A DNA stretch of 64,000 nt from Sphingobium sp. EM0848. GTDB lineage: Bacteria > Pseudomonadota > Alphaproteobacteria > Sphingomonadales > Sphingomonadaceae. The stretch lies in NCBI RefSeq assembly GCF_013375555.1, contig NZ_JABXWB010000003.1, positions 62,001 through 126,000 of the forward strand, written 5' to 3'. Positions 52,639 through 61,493 of the stretch are shown here, piece by piece. Below the pieces are notes generated by a model. The model saw only the letters and a list, made by a program, of their open reading frames with translations. It was not told the DNA's origin and made no database searches. Each line of letters begins with the position of its first letter. Positions within the stretch are counted from its first letter, which is position 1. A program made the translations under genes and the position numbers.

Positions 52639-55048
52639 CAATCCGGTCAACCGATAGCCGATCGGTGAGCCAGGCAGATATGCGCTGCCACATGTCGCGG
52701 ATATTGCCGGGGCTGCGCACGCTATGCGCCTCGCCCCAATAGCGCAGCAAGGTGACGTCCCGCCCGGCGCGGTGCAGCAGCGCAAACATGCGCTCGGCAT
52801 TGATCGCAAGCACCGCGTCGATGTCGCCATGGATCAGCAGCACGGGATCGCGGATGCCCTCGGCCTGATAATAGGGGCTGCTCCGCCAATAGCGTTCGGG
52901 CGCCGCCTGCGGCCCCGTCAGCATGTGCCCCTGCCCGCCCTCGGCCCATCCGAAACCCGACGTCAGTGGAAATCCTTCCTTCATGGCCACGCGGTCGGGC
53001 GGCGGCAGCGCGCCATGCTGGATCGCAAGGTCCGCGGGCGCGGCGCTGGCAATATAGGCGCGGAAGCGGTGGCTTTGGGATGCGATCTTGAGGCTCGTGT
53101 AGCCGCCGAAACTGTGGCCATAGACCGCCATGCGCTTGCTATCGACCAGGCCCGTGGCGAGGACCCGGTCGACCGCCTGCTCGACCTGCGCGGTCAAGCC
53201 GGCGCCGCGGTCCATGCCATCGTGCGCGTCAACGAGGCTGGGCATGAGCACCGCATAGCCCATGCTGGTAAGGAGGAGCGGATTGACCGGTGAGGCAACA
53301 ACGTCCGGTGCGAGCACGGGAGGACGAGTGTTGGTGAAGGTCGTCCCCGGATAGGGGATCACGACCAGAGGGTGCGGCGTGGGGCTATGTCCCGTTGGCA
53401 GGATCAGCCAATCGGTCAGCCCGGAGGCAGGATTTATCAGGGGACGCATAGTCGGCAGGTCAATGTCGGCCAGATGGCCATTGATCCGGTCGATCTCGCG
53501 AATGCCGACCGGCCCTGAGACCATGAGCCGGCCGACACCCCTTATATCGCGCGCGACCCAAAGCGCGATGCCGTGCCGCCCGTTGCCTGCGAGCAGACGG
53601 GTAATGGGAGAGTCTCCTGTCTCGATTGCCCGAGACGGCGTGCCGGGCCAATCCAGCTGCGCTACCCTCCCCTGCAAGAGGGCAACGGGGGTGTTGTCGT
53701 TGATCGGCGTGATCGAGCGATGGTTAGCACGAATGCCGACGTCGAAACTCTCGCTGGCCGGGCGAGTTATCAGTAGCGGTCCGCCCGCTATGATCCGCTC
53801 GACGTTGCCCGCCCGATCGATCGACCAAAGCCCATCCGGGCAGGCGAGGAGCAGTCGGGTGCTCCCCGCCTGCAGCGCCGGCGGCTGGCAGGGCAGCCGG
53901 GCCAGCGCCTTATCGATAGTTTGTGCCGCGCGCGGAGCCGTCCAGCGATCTTGCCCCGCCCCGCGTCGGCCATAGAGAAGCGGAACTTCACCCCACCACC
54001 CCGCGCGCGCCAGACGGACGCCGCTGTCATCGGGCGGCAGATACGGCGTGACCTGCTCGAACGCAGCGCTGCTTTGCCCGCTCCCTGTATTGAAGACCCG
54101 AAGCGCGCCCATCGCCCAATCGTCGCCGGGCTTGCGCGCGAAGAATAAGAGCTTGCTCCCTTTGGGCGCCCATTCGAGGAACCCGGGCTGGATGTCGCAG
54201 TTCGAACAGGCCTGATGCTCCAGTCCACCATTAATCGGCAAGACCGACAGCCGATATTGCCGGTTCTGGTCACTCGACCGCACGGGCACATTCTGGGGGA
54301 TGACCGTTTCCGGCCCCTCGCGCAGCAGGGCAAGCCAGGCCCGATCCGCCGAGATCGCAACATCGACGATCGGCCCAGTCGCAATCTGCCGCGTGTCCTT
54401 CGTATCAGCGTTCACCAGCAGGAGTTTGCGTTGCGGGTCCGGCGCCGCCTCGCCCTTTCCGCCGATGACCGAAACACCCGGCTGCGCCCCAAGCGCCGTT
54501 CGCGCCCAGAGCGGCGCGACCTCCGCCTGGAAGCGGCTGCCGGCAGCGAGCGGCCAGGGCAGAGCTGGGCTGTCCGCTTCGACCAGCAGCAGGTGACGAT
54601 CGTCCAGCCAGTCGGGCGCCGGATGCAGAACCGAGGTCGCGGGATGCTGCGGAAGCCACTTCACTTCCCGCGCCGCCATGTCGACGATCCCCAATGACAG
54701 GGTTTCATCCTTCAGCCGGAACACCGCGAGGCGCTTACCCGAGGGCGAGAGGCTGGCGATCCAGTAGCCCGCGCCATCATCCTGTGGGAACAGCGGCTCG
54801 AGACGGCGGCCATGCTGAAGATCGAGGCGCATCACGACGCCCAAGCCACGGCGGTTGAAGCCATCATAGCGGTAGCTCGTGCCGCCGTCATAGCGGCGGT
54901 AGCGATCAATCACCGCCCACCGGGCATCAGGATCGACTAGCGCCTGCCCGTAGCTTTCAACGCGCAGCATATCGTCCACGCCATAAGGGCGTGCCTCGGC
55001 GATGCCGGCCGCGGCCAGGCATAGCGCCGCCAGCCATGGGAAACGCAT
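52520..55048 (-). CDS. Lasso peptide isopeptidase (AtxE-like, S9 family)
   Basis: An 842-residue exported serine hydrolase: signal peptide (MRFPWLAALCLAAAGIAEA), a beta-propeller-like region with many repeated strands (residues 30-560), and an alpha/beta-hydrolase domain with the nucleophile in YGHSFGGYTS (near 645), Asp in HGDIDAVL (near 745) and His in WGEAHSV (near 773). AtxE-type isopeptidases open the macrolactam of their cognate lasso peptide and are encoded next to it. It is convergent with the C gene. The last 40 residues, Pro/Ala-rich, are coded antisense to the cyclase C-terminus and are probably unstructured. Confidence 0.9.
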   Translation of the reverse strand: MRFPWLAALCLAAAGIAEARPYGVDDMLRVESYGQALVDPDARWAVIDRYRRYDGGTSYRYDGFNRRGLGVVMRLDLQHGRRLEPLFPQDDGAGYWIASLSPSGKRLAVFRLKDETLSLGIVDMAAREVKWLPQHPATSVLHPAPDWLDDRHLLLVEADSPALPWPLAAGSRFQAEVAPLWARTALGAQPGVSVIGGKGEAAPDPQRKLLLVNADTKDTRQIATGPIVDVAISADRAWLALLREGPETVIPQNVPVRSSDQNRQYRLSVLPINGGLEHQACSNCDIQPGFLEWAPKGSKLLFFARKPGDDWAMGALRVFNTGSGQSSAAFEQVTPYLPPDDSGVRLARAGWWGEVPLLYGRRGAGQDRWTAPRAAQTIDKALARLPCQPPALQAGSTRLLLACPDGLWSIDRAGNVERIIAGGPLLITRPASESFDVGIRANHRSITPINDNTPVALLQGRVAQLDWPGTPSRAIETGDSPITRLLAGNGRHGIALWVARDIRGVGRLMVSGPVGIREIDRINGHLADIDLPTMRPLINPASGLTDWLILPTGHSPTPHPLVVIPYPGTTFTNTRPPVLAPDVVASPVNPLLLTSMGYAVLMPSLVDAHDGMDRGAGLTAQVEQAVDRVLATGLVDSKRMAVYGHSFGGYTSLKIASQSHRFRAYIASAAPADLAIQHGALPPPDRVAMKEGFPLTSGFGWAEGGQGHMLTGPQAAPERYWRSSPYYQAEGIRDPVLLIHGDIDAVLAINAERMFALLHRAGRDVTLLRYWGEAHSVRSPGNIRDMWQRISAWLTDRLSVDRIATPIAAPIIPLPQALPAANGRHARAALPRPASVPAPRGR

Positions 55049-55102
55049 GGGTAAGAGTCCTGATCTTGGAAGGGGTGCGAAAGGCGGCTCAGCCGCGCCG
55101 CG

Positions 55103-58100
55103 CTACCATCGCTTTTTTATCTGCATCGACAGGAAGCGGCCAAGCACGTCGGCGTTGGCCGGATCATAGGCAAAGCCAAGATTGCGATCGACAAAGGGCG
55201 GGTCGCGGTCGAAGAGATTCTGCGCGGTGAGCGCGAGGCTGAGGCCCTTGCGCCAACCCTCTGTCGCTCGCGGCTCGTAGCGCAATTGCAGGTCGATCCC
55301 CGTCCATGAGGAGATTGGCCGCGCCGGCACGCTGATATTGTCGGTATAGGACCCGACATGGTTGACCGAGAGCGTGGCGCCGACATCGCCGCGCGCCCAG
55401 TCCAGGGTGCCTCGCGCACGGAAGTCGACCGGATTGCCGAGCGTGCCCACCCGTTCGATCATGGGCGAGGCAGGCGTCAATTGATCCTTATAGTCGATGA
55501 GGATCGTGCTGTTGATCGACAGGTTCAGCCGGTTCGAACCAAGGGTGAGACTTTGGCGCACCAGCAGATCGACGCCCCGCACATCGACCCGCGCGGAATT
55601 GACATAACGCCCATCGATGATCGCACGGAAGGATTCAGGCGCGAATGTCGTCGGCACGCTCGACCCCGGCACGGCCAGCAGCGCCCGGACGCGCGCCAGA
55701 TCGGCGGCATTATGTGCAGGATCAATTAGCGTCACATAGGGCGCGTAGATCGGATTGGTGAGCGCTTGCAGGATATTCTCGGTGACCGGCTGGCCAATCC
55801 GGTTGGAAAAGCGGGTCTGGAAATAATTGGCCTCAAAGCCAAAGCCTGGCGCAGCCTTGGGTTGAACCTTGAAGCCCAGGGACAGCGACTTCGCCTTTTC
55901 CGGTTCCAGATCGCGATTACCGCCCCGAAGCGAAAGGACGGGCAGATTGCCGCCGCCAGTCGTCGGGAGCTGGGTATAGGAGACGCGGAAGGGATCGAAG
56001 ATTTCCGGAAGAGCGGGAGCGCGGAAGGAGGTGCCCCAGCTTCCCCGCAATTGCAGGCCGTCGGCCGGCTCCCACACCAGCCCGATCTTGGGATTGGTGG
56101 TCGAGCCGAAATCGGAATAGCGCTCATGGCGAACCGCCAGCAACAGGTCGAGGCGCTGAACGCCGGGGCGCGCATTCTCTGGACCGACCAGCGGCACGGC
56201 CAGTTCGCCGAAGACCGCCACGATCGTCCGGTTGGCCTTGGCCGCGACCGGCGCAGGCGGGGTCACGCCAGAGGCAAAGGTCTGGATCGAGCGGCTGAAA
56301 TCCTCCTCCCGTGCCTGCGTCCCGAAGGCGAGCTTCACCGGGCCGCCTGGCAGATCGAAGATCGTGCCGTCAGCGATCAAACTCCCGTTCAGCAATTCGC
56401 TGCGGTAGTGCTGGCGAATGAAGCCGCTGCCGATGAAGTCCGTGATGACGGAGCTATTGCTGCTGCCGTCGCCAAAGGGATTGAAATAGCCATCCCGTGC
56501 CGCACTGAAAGGCGTTGCCGGATTATCAGCGGTGAGGCCCAGCGCTTCGTTGAGCGCGGTGCTGTTGAGCAGATGGTCGCTCAACTGGCGGTCGACCTGC
56601 CGGGCATGAGACAGATAGGCGTCGACTTGCCAGTCACCGCCCAGCTCCGCTCGGACCCCGGCGGTCACCGAGTGGCTGCGCACCCGTCCGCTGCTGACGA
56701 TCGGGCCAATGTCCCGACCGAAATCATAAGCAATCGCAACCGACGAACCGCCAGTGGGCGAGACAAACCACGGATTGGAGCGGGTCACGCTCATGATCGT
56801 GAGCGAAGGCTGCGATTTCGCATCGAACTTGCGATCCGAATAGCGGCCCTCGACATAGAAGGTCAGGCCATCGGTCAGCTCCTGCTCACCACTCACGAAC
56901 AGGCTGTGTCGGTCCTGCTTCGAGAGCAGATCGACATGGGCCCGCGGGCTGGAGAGGCTTGCTCCGGGGATGAAGTCGCCGGGAGCAAGGTCCGTCCCGT
57001 CCTGCCCATCGGGAATCGCATAGGCCGGGACATAGGTGCGGGTGACCGGGTCCAGCACGACGATCGTGCCCGGCACCGAGAAATATTGGCGATAATCATG
57101 CCCGCCCAGCGGCCGCAGGTCCGCCGAGCGCGTATATTTGCGCGCGGAGCCGGGCAAGCGGCCGCGATGCTGATATTCATAAGCAGCGAGGATATGGCCG
57201 GTCGACCAGCGCGCGCCCACGACCTGGCCTGCAATAATGTCCTCGCTGCCGCCACGCGTCACCGTTCCCAGCCGCATCCGGCTTTCCGCTCCTTCGAAGT
57301 CCTTGCGGAGCAGGATGTTCACCACGCCGCCGATCGCATCCGAACCGTAGAGCGCGGAGGCGCCGTCAGCCAGCACCTCGACCCGCTCGACCGCGACCGC
57401 CGGGATGCTTGAGAGATCAGTGAAGTCCCCTTTGCCGCCCGCGCCCGCCGCGCGGCGGCCGTTGACGAGCGTCAGTGTGGCGTCGGAGCCGAGGCCGCGC
57501 AGATTGATGCTGGAGCCCAGGCCCGGATTGATACTCACCCGGTCCGAGCCGGTGAGACTGGTGTCCTCATTGGCCATGCCCCCGAAATTCTGCGGTAGCA
57601 GCGCCAAAGCCTCAGCGACCGTGCCGGCCCCCGATCGCGCGATGTCTGTCGCCGTCATGTTGATCACCGGAGAGGATGGCGGGGCTGCCGAGCGGATATT
57701 GGTGCCGGTGACGGTGACGGTGACCTCCGACGCCGCCATGTCCGGTGCCCGGACCGGCTTTGGTCGCGGTGCGACCAACTGCGGCGCGCGCTGGGTGCGA
57801 GCCGGGGTTTGCGTCGAGGCACGGGGTGGCGGCGAAGCCTGCGGCGAGAGTATATAGACATTGCGCCCCTGATGGCTGACCGCAATGGGATAGCCGCCAA
57901 TCAGCTTGCGCAGTGCCTTGTCAGCATCCATCGATCCCATGACCGCATGCGCGCGGCGCCCTTCGACCAACTGGCTGCGATAAAGCAGCTGCCGTCCCGT
58001 CAGCGCCATATAACGCTGCAGAGCCTGGTCGAGCGATCCGGCCGCGATGTCGAAATTTTGCCGGGCTTCCTGCGCGCGCACGATAGGCGCAGCGACGGGA

Positions 58101-58204
58101 ACGGTTGCCAGCGCCCAGGCCGCGCAGGTCAGCAGTCCACTGCGGCAGAATCCGACCGCGCTACGCTTCCCTCGCTTATCTCGATGGACGATCTTGACTT
58201 TCAT
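55103..58204 (-). CDS. TonB-dependent receptor with STN signalling domain
   Basis: A 1033-residue outer-membrane receptor. Signal peptide; STN domain (residues about 50-125, FDIAAGSLDQALQRYMALTGR); a Pro-rich linker; plug domain (NLRGLGSDATLTLVNGRR, DGASALYGSDAIGGVVNILL); and a 22-strand-type barrel with many TonB-receptor motifs (WEPADGLQLRGSWGTSFRAPA) to a final aromatic-terminated RFLSMQIKKRW. The STN domain marks a FecA-type transducer that signals to the FecR next to it. GGGGAA precedes the ATG at 58204. In sphingomonad lasso loci such receptors are thought to import the lasso peptide or its cargo; the ligand here is not shown. Confidence 0.93.
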   Translation of the reverse strand: MKVKIVHRDKRGKRSAVGFCRSGLLTCAAWALATVPVAAPIVRAQEARQNFDIAAGSLDQALQRYMALTGRQLLYRSQLVEGRRAHAVMGSMDADKALRKLIGGYPIAVSHQGRNVYILSPQASPPPRASTQTPARTQRAPQLVAPRPKPVRAPDMAASEVTVTVTGTNIRSAAPPSSPVINMTATDIARSGAGTVAEALALLPQNFGGMANEDTSLTGSDRVSINPGLGSSINLRGLGSDATLTLVNGRRAAGAGGKGDFTDLSSIPAVAVERVEVLADGASALYGSDAIGGVVNILLRKDFEGAESRMRLGTVTRGGSEDIIAGQVVGARWSTGHILAAYEYQHRGRLPGSARKYTRSADLRPLGGHDYRQYFSVPGTIVVLDPVTRTYVPAYAIPDGQDGTDLAPGDFIPGASLSSPRAHVDLLSKQDRHSLFVSGEQELTDGLTFYVEGRYSDRKFDAKSQPSLTIMSVTRSNPWFVSPTGGSSVAIAYDFGRDIGPIVSSGRVRSHSVTAGVRAELGGDWQVDAYLSHARQVDRQLSDHLLNSTALNEALGLTADNPATPFSAARDGYFNPFGDGSSNSSVITDFIGSGFIRQHYRSELLNGSLIADGTIFDLPGGPVKLAFGTQAREEDFSRSIQTFASGVTPPAPVAAKANRTIVAVFGELAVPLVGPENARPGVQRLDLLLAVRHERYSDFGSTTNPKIGLVWEPADGLQLRGSWGTSFRAPALPEIFDPFRVSYTQLPTTGGGNLPVLSLRGGNRDLEPEKAKSLSLGFKVQPKAAPGFGFEANYFQTRFSNRIGQPVTENILQALTNPIYAPYVTLIDPAHNAADLARVRALLAVPGSSVPTTFAPESFRAIIDGRYVNSARVDVRGVDLLVRQSLTLGSNRLNLSINSTILIDYKDQLTPASPMIERVGTLGNPVDFRARGTLDWARGDVGATLSVNHVGSYTDNISVPARPISSWTGIDLQLRYEPRATEGWRKGLSLALTAQNLFDRDPPFVDRNLGFAYDPANADVLGRFLSMQIKKRW

Positions 58205-58323
58205 GGTTCCCCTTCCCCTGCTGGTCCGGCGGACTGAGGGGCGGGCTCGCACCTTCCCCTGTCGCCTATCCCTGCAACGCAAGGGATTGGGGGTAACCCT
58301 GGCAGACATGTTAAATTTTTATG

Positions 58324-59307
58324 TCAGGAGCGCGCGGGGTCAAGCACCAGACGGATCGCACCATTGGGTTCAGGCTGGGCGCGCAGGGGATAAAGCGCGA
58401 TCACCGCACGGATGAAGGCATCGCGATCGCCCACCGCAAATCCACCATTCACATGCTCTTCAGCAAATTCCGGCGCTTCCAGGATGATCGGCGCCTCACA
58501 ATAGCGATTGACCTCGTCCACAGCGTCGGCGAGCGCACGGCCTTCAAAGAGAAGCCGACCGCTTGTCCAGGATGTGACCGCCTGGATGTTCCCGCGCTCC
58601 TTGGGACCAAGCCCGCCCTGTCCCGCCATCATCATGTCACCGGGCAGCAAATGGTCGCTGCATGCGTCCGTGGAGCAATCGGTGGAATCCACCCGCACCT
58701 TGCCTTCAATCAGCAGAATCCTGGCGTCGAACTGTTGGCGATCGATTTCGAAGCGTGTGCCGAGCGCGCGCACCGTTGCCGCGCCCGCATCGACATCGAA
58801 CGGGCGGCTCTTGTCATGCGCGACATCGAACAGCGCGCGGCCACTGATCAGGGTCAGCCGACGGTGGCCATCAGTAAAACGGACGTCGACGGCGCTCGCG
58901 CTATCGAGATGAAGGGTCGACCCATCTTCCAGCCGCACAAGCCGCTGCTCACCGATGCCGGTTTCATAATGGACTGAAAGTGGCCAGAGGAAGAAGGCGC
59001 CCAGCGCGAGTGCCCCGGCAATGACCCCGCCTGCCAACCACAATAGCGGCCGCCTGCTACGTGTACGCGAGGCCGATTGCTCCAGGGTTTCCCCGACAAG
59101 TGTGGCGATATCGGGATCTTTTCCCAGCGCCTGCGCTGAGCGCCAATGCTGGTCGATCCGCTCATACGCGGCCGCATGGCGCGGGTCTTTCTTCCAGGCG
59201 AAGAACTCGTGGATCTCGCTCGTGTCCGCTACGGGCGAATTGAAGCGCGCAACCCAATGGGCCGCCTCCGCCTCTATCTTTTCTTCCTCTTCCCTGCCCA
59301 TCGTCAT
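58324..59307 (-). CDS. fecR: FecR-type anti-sigma/sigma regulator
   Basis: A 327-residue single-span protein. The cytoplasmic part (residues 1-80) has EAAHWVARFNSP and FFAWKKDPRHAAAYERID, the DUF4880-type anti-sigma domain. A membrane helix (LLWLAGGVIAGALALGAFFLW) follows, then the periplasmic FecR domain (GEQRLVRLEDGSTLHLDSAS, GRALFDVAHDKSRPFDV, VRALGTRFEI, IEGKVRV) with a C-terminal STN-like part. It receives the signal from the receptor and controls FecI. It starts 8 bases after fecI. Confidence 0.93.
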   Translation of the reverse strand: MTMGREEEEKIEAEAAHWVARFNSPVADTSEIHEFFAWKKDPRHAAAYERIDQHWRSAQALGKDPDIATLVGETLEQSASRTRSRRPLLWLAGGVIAGALALGAFFLWPLSVHYETGIGEQRLVRLEDGSTLHLDSASAVDVRFTDGHRRLTLISGRALFDVAHDKSRPFDVDAGAATVRALGTRFEIDRQQFDARILLIEGKVRVDSTDCSTDACSDHLLPGDMMMAGQGGLGPKERGNIQAVTSWTSGRLLFEGRALADAVDEVNRYCEAPIILEAPEFAEEHVNGGFAVGDRDAFIRAVIALYPLRAQPEPNGAIRLVLDPARS

Positions 59308-59315
59308 CCTCGCCC

Positions 59316-59843
59316 TCAGTCAGAAAGCCATTGCGCACAATGTGCCAGTGCCTTGCACATCCGCCATTCCACGGTCTTGACCGAGATCCCGAGCCGTTTT
59401 GCAATATCCGCATTCGTCATGGGCGTGAACCGCGACAAAAGAAAGACGCTGCGCAGGTCCTGCGGCAAGGAGAGGATAGCCTGTTTGAGGTCCAGCAGAT
59501 ATTCTTGGTCGGCGCAGACCGGAATGTCCCAGGACGGATCGGGATCATTGGCCGCCACCGGCGCCGGGCGGATCTTGTTCCGTCGCATCTGGTCGCGGGC
59601 GAGATTGACGCCGATGCGCAAAAGCAGCGCGCGGGGATGGAGCTGCGTCGCTTCCTCGCTGTAGCGTGCGACCCGCATATAGGTGTCCTGCACCAGATCC
59701 TCCGCTTCCAGGCCCATGCCCGCAAACCGGCGTTGCAGTCTTCCCAGCAGCCAACCGGCATGACTGCGGTAAAGCCGCTCGATCATCCCATCTTGCCGCC
59801 TGTCCCCTGACAGCCACGGCCCTTTTCCTCGTTCGCCGGTCAT
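59316..59843 (-). CDS. fecI: FecI-like ECF sigma factor
   Basis: A 175-residue sigma-70 family ECF protein: region 2 (YRSHAGWLLGRLQRRFAGMG, AEDLVQDTYMRVA) and region 4 (LPQDLRSVFLLSRFTPMTN, IAKRLGISVKTVEWRMCKAL). It directs RNA polymerase to the receptor/lasso promoters when released by FecR. The start at 59843 has AGGAAAGG upstream; a later Met (59786) would shorten region 2. Confidence 0.92.
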   Translation of the reverse strand: MTGERGKGPWLSGDRRQDGMIERLYRSHAGWLLGRLQRRFAGMGLEAEDLVQDTYMRVARYSEEATQLHPRALLLRIGVNLARDQMRRNKIRPAPVAANDPDPSWDIPVCADQEYLLDLKQAILSLPQDLRSVFLLSRFTPMTNADIAKRLGISVKTVEWRMCKALAHCAQWLSD

Positions 59844-60540
59844 GACCCGCGCCTTTCCTCGACATATGGCGGGCGCGCCGTCCCAAAGGGACGGCGAAGG
59901 AAAGGCTCCATGCCGGCGCGTCACGCAAAGGCGCGCGCTAGTGATCAGACACGTCAGTCGTATCGACGGAGCGGCGCCCGATCTCGGTACAGGGGTTTCC
60001 ACGCCCCGCCACCGGCCTCCCGATGGCAGGCAGGAAAATCCCGCATCAGGACTCCGGCTGCAAGTGTTTGCAAAAAGGGGTCGGGTGTTGGAAATCCCTG
60101 TTGAGACCCGCTATTTGAACATCGCGCCGCTGCCGACCGACCAGGCCAAAAGCCCGCCGATCCCCCGGCCCATGGGACGCGCGTCCTGTTTCACGGCACC
60201 CGACATTGTCTCCATAGCGCAGCGGTCGCTGCTGTCTAACTTCGGTTCCCCAAAGGCGAAAAAAATATCCGCTTTCCGGTGGTTACGAAGAAAATTGCGC
60301 GTTTTACGAAAAATTGCTGCCGAGATTCGGCAATTTCTTTCGCAAATCGCGCAGCGAATCTTCGGACGCGAGAAGAGCGCCGCATTTTACGGTTGAGCAT
60401 GATTCGCGAAGAGAACGGGGGCGAATGCTCGTGTTGGCGGGGCTGGCGACGCGCAGAGCCATGCCAATCCCCGTCCCGGCCTCATCGCGAGGTGCATATT
60501 TTTCTTGGCTTTTCCGCGCCGAGGAACGACTCTGGGCGCT
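59844..60540. promoter_or_regulatory. Control gap between fecI and the nucleotidyltransferase-HEPN gene
   Basis: No gene is convincing here. Its centre (60255-60360) is AT-rich and contains GAAAATTGCGCG, AAAAATTGCTGC and an imperfect palindrome AATTGCTGCCGA-GA-TTCGGCAATT. It should hold the outward promoters of fecI (minus) and the HEPN gene (plus). The AAAATTGCTGC word also occurs in the XRE/GntR gap at 48929. In-frame stretches across it have no start signals. Confidence 0.4.
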
Positions 60541-61437
60541 ATGAAGACCTCTCTTGATCATCTGCCTCCCCGCAAGCGTGCCGAACTGGAAGAGGTAGTC
60601 CGCATTCTCTTTGAGGAGTTCGAGGACGCACTGGCCGGGCGCAATGCGCCGCACCGAAAAGCGGGTAAGATATTGAAGGTGATCCTATTTGGCTCATACG
60701 CGCGCGGCGACTGGGTCGAGGATCCGGTTGGCGGCTATTTCTCGGACTATGACATCCTGGTGGTCGTGAACCACGAGGAACTGACCGATGCTGTGGAATA
60801 TTGGACGCAGGCCGAAGATCATCTGATGCGGGCGCAGACGATCGTCAAAACGATCGACACCCCCGTCAACCCCATCTACCACAGCCTCACCGACATCAAT
60901 GCGCAGCTCAAGAAGGGCCGGCCATTCTTCGTCGACATCGTTCGCGAGGGCATTGCGCTCTACGAAGCGCCAGATAATCCCTTCAAACAACCAATCAAGC
61001 TCCCGCCAGAAGAGGCACGAGAGGAAGCGCAAAAATCCTTCGACAAATGGTTTCCAGCCGCAGAGAGCCGGTTTGATGGCGCAAAATATCATATTTCGAA
61101 AGGCCATCTGAACGATGCTGCGTTCGACCTTCATCAAACTGCAGAACGGCTATATCATTGCGTTCTGTTAGTTCTAACACTGTATTCCCAAAAATCTCAT
61201 AAGCTAAATTTCTTACGTTCTCAGTGTGAGGGACAGGACGCGCGGCTGATTGCCGCCTGGCCGCGCGATACCCGCTTCGCTCAGCGCTGTTTCGAACTGC
61301 TCCGCAGCGCCTATGTCAATGCGCGTTATTCCGATCATTACAAGATCAGCGTGGAAGAACTGGATTGGCTCTGCGAGCGCGTTAGCCATCTCCAGTCACT
61401 GGTGAAGGAAATCTGCGAGGAACGGCTCGCAGACTGA
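60541..61437 (+). CDS. Nucleotidyltransferase (MNT)-HEPN fusion protein
   Basis: A 298-residue two-domain protein. The N-terminal nucleotidyltransferase has KVILFGSYARGDW and SDYDILVVV (Gly-Ser and two Asp of the polymerase-beta motif). The C-terminal HEPN domain (residues 160-298) shares most positions with the fragment at 1-471, including RCFELLRSAYVNARYS and HYKIS. In pairs of separate MNT and HEPN proteins, the MNT partner modifies and silences the HEPN RNase; here they are fused. The ATG at 60541 fits the family start better than one at 60505. The shift in codon use in the HEPN part (AT-richer around 61130-61230) hints at a mosaic origin. Confidence 0.85.
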   Translation: MKTSLDHLPPRKRAELEEVVRILFEEFEDALAGRNAPHRKAGKILKVILFGSYARGDWVEDPVGGYFSDYDILVVVNHEELTDAVEYWTQAEDHLMRAQTIVKTIDTPVNPIYHSLTDINAQLKKGRPFFVDIVREGIALYEAPDNPFKQPIKLPPEEAREEAQKSFDKWFPAAESRFDGAKYHISKGHLNDAAFDLHQTAERLYHCVLLVLTLYSQKSHKLNFLRSQCEGQDARLIAAWPRDTRFAQRCFELLRSAYVNARYSDHYKISVEELDWLCERVSHLQSLVKEICEERLAD

Positions 61438-61453
61438 TTGCGGCAACGCATCT

Positions 61454-61492
61454 GATCGGGCGGGGCTGGGTTTAGCCCAGCCCCGCCCGATC
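61454..61492. terminator. Bidirectional intrinsic terminator
   Basis: A perfect 17-bp stem: GATCGGGCGGGGCTGGG (61454-61470) with its complement at 61476-61492, over TTTAG. It sits between the convergent HEPN and M13 genes and can serve both. No long U-tract follows on either side. Confidence 0.8.
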
Positions 61493-61493
61493 G

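Noticed and set aside
55766..57412. Long plus-strand frame across the TonB receptor
   Set aside because: Antisense of a receptor with all expected domains.
59842..60396. Plus-strand frame of 184 residues between fecI and the HEPN gene
   Set aside because: Overlaps the fecI promoter side, lacks start signals, and its composition is that of translated non-coding GC-rich DNA.
1..61437. HEPN gene copies as direct repeats bounding one integrated element
   Set aside because: The DNA of the two copies is too different to be attachment or target repeats; similarity is at protein level only.
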